Part shown: one piece after another, positions 21,613 through 32,730 of the stretch
Numbering within the stretch: position 1 is the stretch's first letter
Layout of the letters: every line of letters begins with the position of its first letter
Source of the DNA: Viscum album
Lineage: Eukaryota; Streptophyta; Magnoliopsida; Santalales; Viscaceae
Direction: 5' to 3'
Assembly: GCA_963277665.1 (NCBI GenBank)
Contig: CAUJRU010000139.1
Coordinates: 868,001 to 932,000 of the forward strand
DNA length: 64,000 nucleotides
Made by a program: the position numbers and the translations under genes
Notes under the pieces: model-generated
Databases searched by the model: none
Told to the model about the DNA's origin: nothing
Seen by the model: only the letters and a program-made list of their open reading frames with translations

Positions 21613-22779
21613 ATGGCTGGAACCCAAAGGAACCGTGTTAATGCGGAATGCGACGGGCAATGAAATGATTGTCCCCCTGAGCAACCAAACGTTATGGGAG
21701 CTGGAATGAAAAATCTTGTAGCCATGCTCACACAACTTTCTCAAGCTATGAATCATGCAGGACTTCCAAACGAGCAAAGGAAGGAGCAACATTCTGTTGA
21801 ATCCTTCATGAGATAATGTCCACCTTCATTCAGCGGGTCTACTGATCCATTAGTTGATGAACAATGGATTAGTACTACTGAAAAGGTATTTTCAGTTCTT
21901 CAATGTTCTGAGCATGATACATTCATCTTAGCAGTGTATTGTTTGGAAGGTGATGCTGATAAATGGTGGAATATTATTAAGAATACGAGGGAAAGGGATG
22001 AAATTGAGTCCATTGAATGGGACAAGTTCAAGAACTTATTTTTCAATAAGTACTTCCCTCGTATTCTCCGAACAAAGATGGAGAAAGAGTTTCTTGAACT
22101 GAAGCAAAAGGATGACGAATCTGTTGGTACCTATGAAGCAAATTTTACAAGACTTGCAAGGTACGCTTCTGGTATTATTATCCAACCTGAGAGTAAGATA
22201 GATCGATTCTTTAGTGGCTTAAAACCAAGTCTTCGAAGGGCGTTATCCATAAGGGGCTCCAATAGCTACGAGGAAATCGTTCGATGTGCTCTTAAAGTCG
22301 ACATGGAGATTGGAGTAACCGATCAGTCATATGGGTTTGATAAGAAGAGGAAAATGGAATTTAAAGGCAAATCTAAAGAGCACACTGAAAAGAAGATGAG
22401 CTTTCCCTTATGCTCAAAGTTTGGAAAGAAACATGGAGGGACTGGTCTTAATGGGACATGTAAATGTTTCAAATGTGGAAAGGAAGTTCATCAGGCATTT
22501 GAATGCCGCAATGATGAGAAGAAGATGTCTAATGATGCATACAAAGGAAGGGATACACAGAATGAACCTACTACACTTCAATGTTTCAAGTGCAAGGAGA
22601 TCGGAAATTATGCCAATAAATTCCCTAATCCAAGGGTTGATGATGATGGTCGACATCAACAAACTCTTAAGTCTAAAGACAAAGGAAAGTCACATGCAAT
22701 TTCTATCAACGATGTGGAGTACGATAACGATGTGGTGAAAGGTACACTTACCATCCACTCTAAAGTAGAAAATGTTTAA
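21613..22779 (+). pseudogene. gag: Element A gag
   Basis: This encodes the capsid/nucleocapsid part of the polyprotein that packages element RNA in cytoplasmic particles. ATG 21,613 is the first in frame after the primer site. Stops interrupt at 21,661 (TGA), 21,814 (TAA) and 22,777 (TAA). The retrotransposon gag domain is readable from about 21,880 to 22,290 (DKWWNIIK, then FFNKYFP and a YEANFTRLARYA helix). The first zinc knuckle CX2CX4HX4C is intact at 22,465-22,506. The second, at 22,582-22,623, has lost its histidine (now N) and final cysteine (now F). The frame continues directly into protease, as expected for a single polyprotein. Confidence 0.9.
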
Positions 22780-23355
22780 TTTGATTCTATATCCACCCAC
22801 TCTTTTATTTCTGAATAATTTTCTAAGGGTATCACCATATTACCTCAACAATTAGATGTTGAGTTAGCTGTTAAAACACATAATGGAACAACAGTCTCAT
22901 CAAAAGTTTATAATTCTTCTCCGATCGAAGTTTGTGGGAAAGTGCTTCCTGCAAATCTTGTGATCCTTCCTATAGTGGAATTTTATGTGTTTCTTGGCAT
23001 GGATTGGATTTCTTTATATGGAGCACATATCAATTTCCAAAGAAGGGAAGTTACATTTCATATTCCAGATCAATCTATGATCGTCTATCAATGCAAGGAT
23101 GAACATAACCTTCCAGTGGAAATTCCTTCTACCTTATGGGTCTTGATTCCACTAAATGAAGGTTATTTATCTCCAATGGTTGGTGAGAAACTCACAATTA
23201 AGAATATTCCCATTGTACGGGAGTTTGATGATGTCTTTCCAGAGGAATTACCAGGTCATCCACCAAATCGTGATGTTGAGTTTTCAATAGAACTCGTACA
23301 GGGTGCTTTTCCTATTTCAAAGACACCTTATAGAATGGCCCCAATTGAGTTGTAG
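22780..23355 (+). pseudogene. Element A aspartic protease
   Basis: This is the retroviral-type aspartic protease that matures the polyprotein. The catalytic region reads FDSISTHSF where the family normally has D-S-G-A-T-H-S, so the glycine after D-S is lost. A TAA stop follows at 22,816-22,818. The downstream family landmark FLGMDWIS (about 22,990-23,013) is intact. The linker to RT (DDVFPEELPGHPPNR) is typical of plant chromoviruses. A TAG at 23,353-23,355 separates it from RT where a lysine codon is usual. It is in frame with gag and RT. Confidence 0.9.
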
Positions 23356-23358
23356 GAA

Positions 23359-24006
23359 TTGAAGAACCAACTCCAAGAGAATCTTGATAAGGGGTTCATA
23401 CGACCTAGTGCGTCACCTTGGGGAGCACCTGTTCTGTTTGTTAAGAAGAAAGATGGATCAATGAGACTCTGCATTGATTATCGAGAACTTAACAAGATCA
23501 CTATCAAGAACAAATATCCTCTCCCATGCATTGATGACTTATTTGACCAACTACGCGGAGATCAATACTTTTCCAAGATTGATCTTCGTTCAGGGTATCA
23601 TCAATTAAGGGTCAAAAGGGAGGATATACCAAAGACGGCTTTCCGTACAAGGTATCGACACTATGAATTTATAGTGTTGCCATTTGGTCTTACTAATTCC
23701 CCTGCTATCATCATGGATCTGATGAATAGAGTCTTTAGAGACTATCTTGATCAATTTGTGGAAGTCTTTATAGACGATATTCTTTTCTATTCAATGAGCA
23801 AGGAAGAACATGAAGATCACTTGAGAATTATATTGAAGACCCTGAGAAAGGAGAAACATTATGCCAAATTTACCAAGTGTGAATTTTGGCTTAAAAAATT
23901 TGCATTTTTGTGTCACATAATCTCAAAAGAGGGGATATCTGTGGATCCAGAAAAAACAGAGGTTATCGAAAGATGGTCAAGACCAACAACAGTAACTGAG
24001 ATCTGA
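23359..24006 (+). pseudogene. Element A reverse transcriptase
   Basis: This is the RNA-dependent DNA polymerase domain that copies element RNA into cDNA. An open frame of 215 codons carries the family motifs in order: [19 protein letters not shown], then [12 protein letters not shown], then [10 protein letters not shown], and the active site FIDD at 23,767-23,778 (the YxDD box, with the two aspartates kept). It ends in TGA at 24,004-24,006 where the family has an arginine; CGA to TGA is the change expected from deamination of methylated CpG. RNase H continues in the same frame. Confidence 0.95.
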
Positions 24007-24828
24007 AGTTTTCATGGTTTGGATGGATATTATCGACGTTTTGTGAAACATTTTTCACGATTATCTAATCCACTCACCAAGTTGACTCGGAAAGGAGTTA
24101 AGTTTGTTTGGACGGAAGAATGTGAAGAGAATTTCAAGGAGTTGAAAAGAAGGTTATCCAGTGCACCTGTGCTCACACTGCCTTGTAGTGGAGAAAGGTT
24201 TGTGATCTATAGTGATGCATCCAAGAAGGGATTGGGGTGTGTTCTTACGCAAAATGATATGGTGATATCTTATGCCTCACGAAAGATGAAAATCCATGAG
24301 CAAAATTACCCAACACATGATTTGGAGTTAGCTGCGGTAATCTTTGCATTAAAGATTTGGAGGCATTATCTTTATGGAGAAAGGTGTGACATTTATACTG
24401 ATCATAAATGTTTAAAATATATTTTCACACAAAAGGATCTGAATATGCGTCAAAGAAGATGGTTGGAGCTGATTAAGGATTATTACTGCTCAATCCATTA
24501 CCTCCCTGGGAAAGAAAACAAGGTGGAAGATGCATTAAGTCGACAAGACCATGCAATTTTATCCATGATGAGGATAAAAAAAGATCCAATATTTATGGAT
24601 TTACAAAGGATGGATCTTGGAATTATAATGGAAGGGGAAAAATATTATCTTTCTCAAATGAATGTTCAACCATCTATACATGTGAAGATTAAAGAGGCAC
24701 AGAAAGAAGATGTCGAGTTACAAAAGAAGGTGAGAAATGTTCCAGAATTCAACCTTGATTGTGATAAAGTTCAGGAATCGGTTTTTTGTTCCTCCCATCC
24801 CGGAATTAAAGAAGGAGTTGCTGGATGA
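24007..24828 (+). pseudogene. Element A RNase H
   Basis: RNase H removes the RNA strand during reverse transcription. The frame continues from RT with the connection [11 protein letters not shown]. Acidic catalytic landmarks are all visible: [10 protein letters not shown] near 24,208, HDLELAA near 24,319 and [11 protein letters not shown] near 24,397. The domain ends with the conserved [11 protein letters not shown] near 24,510-24,542. After about 24,760 this frame loses similarity; the family match moves to the next frame, showing a single indel at about 24,757-24,780. Confidence 0.95.
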
Positions 24829-26086
24829 GGCTCATAGTTCTCCATTCTCTATTCATCCTGGAAGCATGAAGATATATAGGGACCTGAAAGAGTACTTCTG
24901 GAGGGTTGGCATGAAAAGAGATGTTGCTGAATATGTCTCTCGATGCTTGGTTTGTCCGCAAGTTAAAGCTGAGAGACAGAAGTCTAAGGGGATGTTACAA
25001 CCATTACCCATACCCGAATGGAAATGGGAAAACATCACTATGGACTTTGTCACAGGACTTCCTAAAACAACCAAAGACAATAATGCTATCTGGGTCATAG
25101 TTGATCGTTTTACCAAGTCTGCACACTTCATTGCTATTAGAGAGGATTTCTCTCTGGATCAGCTTGCCAGGATATATGTAAAGGAAGTGGTAAGATTGCA
25201 TGGAGTACCACTTTCTATTATATCTGATCGGGATCCGAGATTTACCTCGAATTTCTGGCGAATTCTTCAGCATACTCTGGATACAGAGTTGAGTTTCCGC
25301 ACTGCTTATCATCCTCAGACAGACGGTCAGTCTGAGAGAACAATTGAAACTCTAGAAGAAATGTTGAGAGCTTGCTCTATGGATATCAAAGGTGGTTGGG
25401 ATAAACACCTACCTTTGGTGGAATTTTCTTATAATAATATCTTTCACTCTAGTATTCAAATGGCTCCTTATGAAGCTATCTATGGAAAGAAATACAAGAC
25501 TCCAACTTGCTGGGATGAAGTTGGGGAAGGAAAGGTATTAGGACCTGATCTTGTTGATGAAATGGAAGAAAATGTCAGATTTATTCAACAACACATAAGA
25601 GCAGCTCAGAGTCGACAGAAAAGTTATGCTGACAACCGAAGAAAAGACCTAGAGTTTGAAGTGGGTGATAAAGTGTTCTTACGAATATCTCCCTGGAAGA
25701 TAGTCATGAGATTTGGAAAGAAGGGGAAGTTGAGCCCTAGATATACCAGTCCTTTCAAAATAATGGATCATGTTGGGAAGGTAGCTTACCGATTGGCGCT
25801 TCCACCAAATCTCTCTCAAGTTCACAATGTGTTCCATGTATCTATCCTGAGAAAGTACATACCTGATCCTTCACATGTACTTAGCTCAGAAGTTGTACCA
25901 TTGGAGCAAGATCTTTCTTATAAAGAACAGGTGATAGAGATTCTGGATCGTAGCTAAAAAGTCCTACGAAACAAGACCACTCGATTGGTGAAAGTTTTAT
26001 GGAGGAACCACCAATTAGAATAAGATACATGGGAGCTTGAGGATATGATGAGAGAGAGGTATCCTCATCTTTTTGTTACAAAGTGA
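24737..26086 (+). pseudogene. Element A integrase plus chromodomain
   Basis: Integrase inserts element cDNA into chromosomes. The open frame runs 24,737-25,957; the true domain starts around 24,780, just after the frameshift. The zinc-binding HHCC region is visible (EAH… HPGSMKIYRDL, then CLVCPQVK). The D,D,E core is intact: MDF near 25,038, SDRDPRF near 25,226, and an E within TDGQSERTIE near 25,335. The C-terminal part shows the GPF-like YTSPFKI and HNVFHVSILRKY. The chromodomain, which steers integration to heterochromatin in this lineage, begins around 25,905 but is cut by TAA at 25,955 and TAA at 26,021; the natural end is TGA at 26,084-26,086. Confidence 0.95.
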
Positions 26087-26107
26087 CGAATTTTGAGGGA
26101 GAAGTTC

Positions 26108-26125
26108 ATTTTAAGGGGGGTAGAA
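26108..26125 (+). other. Element A polypurine tract
   Basis: A run ttttaaggggggtagaa immediately precedes the TGTAAC start of the 3' LTR at 26,126. This is the plus-strand primer site for second-strand synthesis. Confidence 0.85.
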
Positions 26126-29100
26126 TGTAACACCCGAGATTTTTATGTGAAATATTTTGTTTTTATGTTATATAAATCATCAAAGGAATATTTCACTAAC
26201 ACTGGCTATGACTTTCTTTACACACAACCGCGACCTTCCTCAATAGCTTGCGTCATACACAATACCGAGTTTCACTAAATAATGATATGCTATTAAAATA
26301 TTATTAAAACTAGCCGTTATGAATAGTAATAACCACTTTTTGAAATTTTATAATTTTTTTTTTCAAAATGGACTTCATTTTTGGATTCGGAATATCAAAA
26401 TTATCCTAGGGTGAAATTTTGGTATTTTTCTGAAAACTTTCAATTTTTGATGAATAGTGAAACCACTAAGTGGTAGTTAAAAAACTGAATTTTTCATAAA
26501 ACTTAATTTTACCGCTTCTGTGAGTGGAATTTTGAAATTCTGAGAGACACGGTTGATGTTAGTAAGTAAAATGTGGTTCAATGAGATGAAAATAATTTTT
26601 TGGTGAATAGTAACTGTTTACTTTTTTTTACCACGGTTAAAAGTAAATAGGGTAATTAAGGGTAAAAATGATATTATTATTACCCTAACACATGTCCTAA
26701 TTCTATCAGACAAGTGTAATTCGATCAAAAACAACCCTAGGAATAAAATATGACCATTTACGCCCACTTGGATTAGATTAGGACATTTATTATTAATTTA
26801 TTTAAAGAAGGGTTAAAATAGTTAAAATCAAAGGTTAATAAGTAAATAATTTTTAATATGGGGTTATACATAAGATAAATTAGACTATAAATATTCATTA
26901 GAAAGATAAAACGATTTCCTACATAATGGTATTTTATTTTTAATTTTTAGACATTAAATAATTTAATTTATTTATGACACAACAATGATGCAGTAATTAT
27001 ATTATTAATGAAATATTGACATAATTGATGTTATAAATACCCAAATAAATGTAATTTGAGACTTTTTATGAATTCAAATAATTTTATAGGTTAATATGAC
27101 ATGTTAGTATTTATTTAATTAACTTTTTTCTAACTAATCATTCTGTTATGATTTTCACAAAAATCACTTACTAATTAGTGTCAAAATTGACATAAAATAG
27201 TTTTTAAAACAAATATAATATTATGAATTGTTATTTTATTCCTAAAAATATAAGGTTCGGCCAAAGGACTTAGATAAGGTTATATATATTAATAATAAAC
27301 AACTTGGGGTTCTTTTGTCTTGATATGGTAAGTTTATTAACCTTATAGTGTAAGAAAACAAGAAGACACGGTAAAAGTTAAATTATCTAACTTAAAGTTA
27401 AATTTAAATGACAAGGTTAAAATTGATACCTAAACTTGTATAAATTCTATTGGATGAGAGAATTTTGACCCTAACCACCTTATTATCGAATTATATCAAT
27501 TCAGAGCTATTAAAAACCTAATTTGACTTTATAATAAAATAATATTTTTAGTTATTCCAAAGGTTCCCCTCTCCTCCCTTATAAAAGGGCACCTCCTCCC
27601 CCTCTTCCTCACACCACTTTGAGCCTTCATGCTCGGCCAAACCCTGACAATTTCTCCTCTCCACTTCCCTAGAAACATCCTAGTGGTTTTGGTCTTCTTC
27701 AAATACCTATTTTAGTGCCCTAAAAAGAGGTCTCAAAGAAGCACTTCAAAGAAGAGGTAATGTCCGTTACCAATTCTTTCATCTTTATTTCTTATTCCAC
27801 TTATTCTTATTTAGTTTTTTCATTATGAAGTAAAAAAATCAGTATCACTCACATACTGATATGTTATTATAAGTATGAAACAACCCTGTTTCACCATATA
27901 TCCATCCTACGGAATAAGAAATCACCGCGCGTGCGTACATACGGAATACCGTCTCCACGCCGTGGTGTAAACTATTTTCCACCACCACCTTAATTGGATG
28001 GGTATAATGGTGTAAATAATGTCTATATATGACTATTATAAAGTGATTTTGTTTCTGAAACAGTATACATACACTCCAATACTATTCCACGATCATAGGA
28101 ACAATATCATCACTCGTGCGTACGTACGAAATACCGTCTCCACGATGTGATTCGACTTGTTCTACATGATCTTCATTTCATAATGATTATATAAATTAAT
28201 TGAATGAATGAATATGATATATATTACACTAATACCATTCTGGAAATGAGGTATCTATAACCTAAAGAAAAGAATAAGAATTTATTCGACAAAACACGCA
28301 TAAGAACAAAAAGTTATAAACACCCGAATAACAAGTAGCAATGAAATATTACTACTAAGATGCTAATAATATGACCATATATGATATCATAACAATAATT
28401 ATGATTCTGGAATAAGTCAATAACATTATTTAAATCATTATACAGGATGTTCGGACACTTACGAAGCAAATCAGATCTAAGGTAAGGGAAATATCACAAT
28501 CTTATTTTTATCCGAGATTGTTTATACTTCAGATTTTACTGGGGTGTATTTTATCATCCACATCCAGGTTTCCTAAATATGTAATATTATTTCCATACAC
28601 CTACAATTGTTTAAATCCAATTTTACCCTTTGGTGAGTTTTTAGTAAAAGATATGAAAGGAATCTTTTGTCGTTTTTCATATGAGGTACTTTTTGTCTTT
28701 TCCAAAAAAAGTACGAGAAGAATGTTTTTTTAACTTATACGGAATGAATGGATTTTTAAAACATTATTTCCAAGAAGCTTACTTTACATGTTTTCATGTT
28801 TATTTTTAATCAACTTCTTTTAGATTAAAAATTGTATGACATGTTAAGAAAGGAAAATGTTTTTGAATTTGAATGGATATTTTCCTCAAGAATGGAGTTC
28901 AAGTGTTTTATCAAAATTATTTTCCATCTAAGATAATATATGGTTCTGTTTATATCCCTATTATTAAATTGATTTGATTATGTTGTGATGGAATTATTTT
29001 TATGAATTCCTTTGTCTTATATGAATTGTTTTATGATGTCACAATGTTTAAGATTCCCATTTTTATTACATGGGTTATGCAATGATGTACGATTTATGAT

Positions 29101-29770
29101 TTTGTGGCACACATAAGAATGGTATCATTATGAGATGGGTGGGACCAATATCTCCCTCCAATGCATTGGGTAAAGATTTTATATCTCATGAGATAGACAT
29201 GGCTGGAACGGTAGGTTATACCGGTTCAGTGAAACAGGACTGAAACGTGGAGTGAACTCGGTTCAGAAATGGACTTTGTCCAATAAGATAGTCTTGGTAA
29301 TGAGTCTTGACTAATAAGAAATGATTCTCTATGATTATGTGTGTATGCCACAAAGTTTCATGTTTTACGTTATGATTATTGGGATTCCATTTCACTACTA
29401 TTATTTATCCCATGTTATGAAATTATGCTCTCTTTTGCAGGTTAATATTTCCAAAAGTTATGTTCTTATGAATATGATGTGATTGATATTTATTTTGTTT
29501 ACCCTTACTGAGCATTTGAGCTCACCCTGTTGTATGTTTTCTTTCCCCAGGTCAGGAAGAATGTTATTAAGTAAGATATGCCAAAAGGGACTATAGATAT
29601 GATGAAATAAATGGGAGATAGTGTAGACGCTTTATGAACAAGTTGTTTATGTTTCCCCGTTTCTAAAGACACTATACCTATACGGTCCTTTTGTGGTTTT
29701 GTTATATGTTGTAATAAGTATGCTTCAATTTCGAAGTATTAAAAATGTATGTAAAGTATGGGTCATTATA
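26126..29770 (+). repeat. Element A 3' LTR
   Basis: This is a 3,645-bp direct copy of the 5' LTR, opening TGTAACACCCG and closing ATTATA. The TATA box is at 27,580-27,586 and the duplicated GC-rich motif at about 27,925-27,961 and 28,113-28,146. It is flanked on the right by TTCC. Open frame 28,518-28,733 is an LTR artefact with no domain. Confidence 0.95.
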
Positions 29771-30081
29771 TTCCCTTCATTATAATTTTTGTAGCACTGA
29801 TAAAGGGTGACTTTATCATTACTTTTCTAAGCACTAATAAATGTTAGAAAATATTTTTTAGAATTCTTCTTTTATTAGGGGGGCTCGAAATATCCTTCTA
29901 TTATCACTCCCACAATACTATTGTAAGCACTACCACACTACCGTTTTTATAACTATGACCCCCACATGAACTCAACTCCTATTTATCAATGCTCCCCCAC
30001 CATTAATCATTTATTTTATGTCATCTTCAGCATTTCTCATTCCTAGATTCGAATCTAGGACCTCTACCTTCATCACTATAG
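29771..30081. other. Remnant of CACTA-type repeat
   Basis: This stretch resumes the sequence interrupted by element A: short units such as gtagcactgataaag and taagcactaataaatg match the subterminal vocabulary at 16,801-17,098 and 17,650-17,750. A B-box-like gattcgaatctagg lies at 30,047-30,060, recalling the tRNA-like modules at 11.8-12.1 kb. It is bounded on the right by element C. Confidence 0.45.
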
Positions 30082-32714
30082 TGTATCATACTTTCAAATA
30101 GGTAAAAACACTTATGTTATTGTTCAAAATATCTTTTTTTATTCTAGTAATGTTTTATAGGGATAAGGAGAGGTTCCTGAGTGTATGGGGATTGTTTTGA
30201 GCCTGAATCTCTAAAAATTTGGAGAGGTGGACTAGGTTTCATGGTTAGTGAATAGTTAGTGCTAACCATGTGACTCAACCATGTGGGTACTATAGAAAAC
30301 TACATAGGGAATCATGGTTAGTTATAATCATGCACCTCAAGCTGTAAAACCATGTGAGGCTTTCTAGTGGGATGGAAGGGGCCACATGGTTGTCCAAAAC
30401 CATGAACCTAAGGATGCACCCTTAGTTCCACTTAACCAGTGGTGATACACAGCTTAGGAACACGGTTTGGTAAACCATGCAACCAAACCATGCACCTCTT
30501 TAAAACATGTGAAAATACCATTTTACATTACCTTTATTTTAGATTTTTACCCACCCTTCTTCTAACATTTTCACGCGCATCCTCTTGGAGCTCTCCCTTG
30601 GTTCCAACCTAGGATTTGATCTAGGTTCTTCATCCGAGCTCTAATTCCTTCGTCATTGGTTTCATTGGATAGAAAATGGAAATATATCCACTCTACCTTA
30701 ATTTATTAATTTATCTTTCCATATTCAGTGTTATTTTGGTCCAAGATAATATGTCCCATTTTCAGGTCATTTGTCTATTTTCCCCACTTCTCCAATTCTA
30801 CTAAGAATATTAAGCCGAAAATGGAATAGGGGTCATATACCAACCTAAGGTAGGTGCTATAGTTCCTTTTCCTAAAATTTTGGATTATTTATATCATAAA
30901 TTGTTGTGCCACATGTCGGACCTTTTCAGTGGAGCCTCCTAAACATTTAATTAATTAAATAAATTGATGTTTCCATGCTTAGTATAGTTCTAGTAACCCA
31001 GAAAACAATGTCAGAGGCTGACCACCTCATCGAGAGACACCCCTATGGGTGTTTCTTTCCTTGAAGTCATAAGAGCCTCATGCCTTCGAATTTATTTGAA
31101 ACCCAATTGAGGTGTGTTGAATTTCCCATGTGAACACAATGTAGTTTGAATAGAACAAACGGTAAATCGTGGGTCATATTTATAGACCCTTACTCCTATT
31201 GTCGTAGTTGAATAAACCTTAATGAATGAGTTGGATAATATGACTAAATTTTACTTGTTGAATGGTATGAGTTTAACACTTGACTTGACCATTCATTTAA
31301 AACCAAGTTGAGGAAAAAGCAAGGGTCCTGGTTAAGTATGCCTTGGATTGGATTGTTGAGATTAAAAACTAGAAATTGTTAAATGATTTATGGTATGTAG
31401 GGAGTGATACATGAGTTGATTATGGAACACCATGGATGGGATCACTAAGTGGATGTCCTTATGATTCCCATGAGTGATACTCAGTTCCCTTGGAGATTAC
31501 CTTGGACGATATCAGTATGAATTTTCATTGTAACCTAGAATGAGCGATACCTAGTTCCTAATGTTGTACACTATGGATGAACTTAGAAGGTTATACTTTA
31601 TACCATGTCGTGAGTGATACTTGGTTCCTAACAAGGATTCCTTGGACGTACTCCTGTGGTGATGGGTTTTAATAGCACATACCCAAAGCGATACTTGGGT
31701 TCCTAACATGGAAGACCTTTGGTGTGATTAGGTTTCTAATTAATTTAAAATCATGAATATGTTCTCGAATCCAAAGAACAATCTTGGGTTCGGTCCATGC
31801 TTTGTACTTGACCATTATGAAAGCCCAGTTATACCTCAATGCTCATATGCGATGGGAGTTATGAAACTCCTTATAAGTGCATAAGGATGACTTGGGATTA
31901 TTCATCGAGTCCTAAATATTAATATGTATGAATATATTTGAACATATATGTTTATATCTATAGGAGGCATATATATACATATTGTTGTTATATAATTATA
32001 CATGTAGGGTGACATCTGTTCAGGGACATCCAGGTTAGGCCGAACCAGGTAGTGTCAGTCGAGTATCCCATGAGGAACTCAATTTGATGTAATGTATTTA
32101 TTAACTTTCTTACATTTATTATTACATGAACACTATTCATCCTATATAGACAAACTGGATAGTTCTAGACACTGTTGGTGGTGTCCTATAGAATATATCT
32201 CACACCCTATTCAGACCACTTTTGGGTGCCCGAACAGACCTTGTGGATATATGTAGGGAAAAGGGAATCACACCCCTATGGATGCTTGACAATTTTCCTA
32301 GGGTGGAGCCCAAGAGTAGAGGACTGATCTGATTCTCATGATGCTAGCAAAAATAGATTTTTTTTATTTTTGTATATAATGTTGTATATGCCTATTTCCC
32401 TACTTCCATGTATTACCTTTTTATTTGTACCATGAAATTATCAACAATTTTTATCTGAAATTATTTTAGATTCTACAGGTTTATTATATCTGGATGATTT
32501 ATTATTCCTTTTTTGATTATTTATTACCTTTTCTATTGATTACCATTATTAGATACCACTGTGATACACTCTAATCACAGGGGTATAGTCACCCCACCAT
32601 ACCATCACAGGCCCCACTGCTAGTCGGCAACCTATGGTGTATGGGGGTACACTTGAGGTAATTTGGCCAACCGAGTTTGGTTAATTATGAGTGAACGAGG
32701 TCCAGGATGTTACA
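30082..32714 (+). repeat. Element C 5' LTR
   Basis: The start TGTATCATACTTTC aligns with the 3' LTR start TATAACATCCTAGATTTTC. The end is GATGTTACA at 32,714, next to the primer site. Shared blocks with 53,890-54,420 include ggagaggtggact, tcaaccatgtggg, agttccacttaac and ttttacccacc. The LTR contains a five-copy 70-bp tandem repeat at 31,401-31,730. It diverges visibly more from its partner than the LTRs of element A do. Confidence 0.85.
31401..31735 (+). repeat. 70-bp tandem repeat in LTR C
   Basis: The landmark tgagtgatacttggttccta and variants starts at 31,401, 31,471, 31,541, 31,611 and 31,685, so the period is 70 bp with one 74-bp step. Each unit continues with a block like aaggattccttgga. 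Confidence 0.8.
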
Positions 32715-32716
32715 AA

Positions 32717-32730
32717 GTGGCATTAAAGCT
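32717..32730 (+). other. Element C primer binding site
   Basis: TGGCATTAAAGC directly follows the LTR and is a degenerate form of the initiator methionine tRNA primer site TGGTATCAGAGC, with three mismatches by eye. Confidence 0.6.

Larger units (their letters stand above)
17751..29770 (+). mobile_element. Element A: Ty3/gypsy chromovirus
   Basis: This is a complete element of about 12.0 kb: 5' LTR 17,751-21,391, primer site 21,394-21,404, a polyprotein region 21,613-26,086 in the order gag, protease, RT, RNase H, integrase, chromodomain, a polypurine tract just before 26,121, and a 3' LTR 26,126-29,770. Domain order with integrase after RNase H is Ty3/gypsy. Long LTRs and an integrase followed by a chromodomain-like tail fit the Tekay/Del chromovirus lineage. 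The flanks show a 4-bp duplication TTCC (17,747-17,750 and 29,771-29,774), or 5 bp with one mismatch. The coding region has at least eight premature stops and one frameshift, so it is inactive. Confidence 0.95.

Noticed and set aside
22414..25312. Minus-strand and overlapping frames inside element A (22,414-22,662, 22,421-22,738, 24,853-25,131, 25,004-25,312)
   Set aside because: They overlap the well-supported gag and integrase frames and carry no domain of their own.
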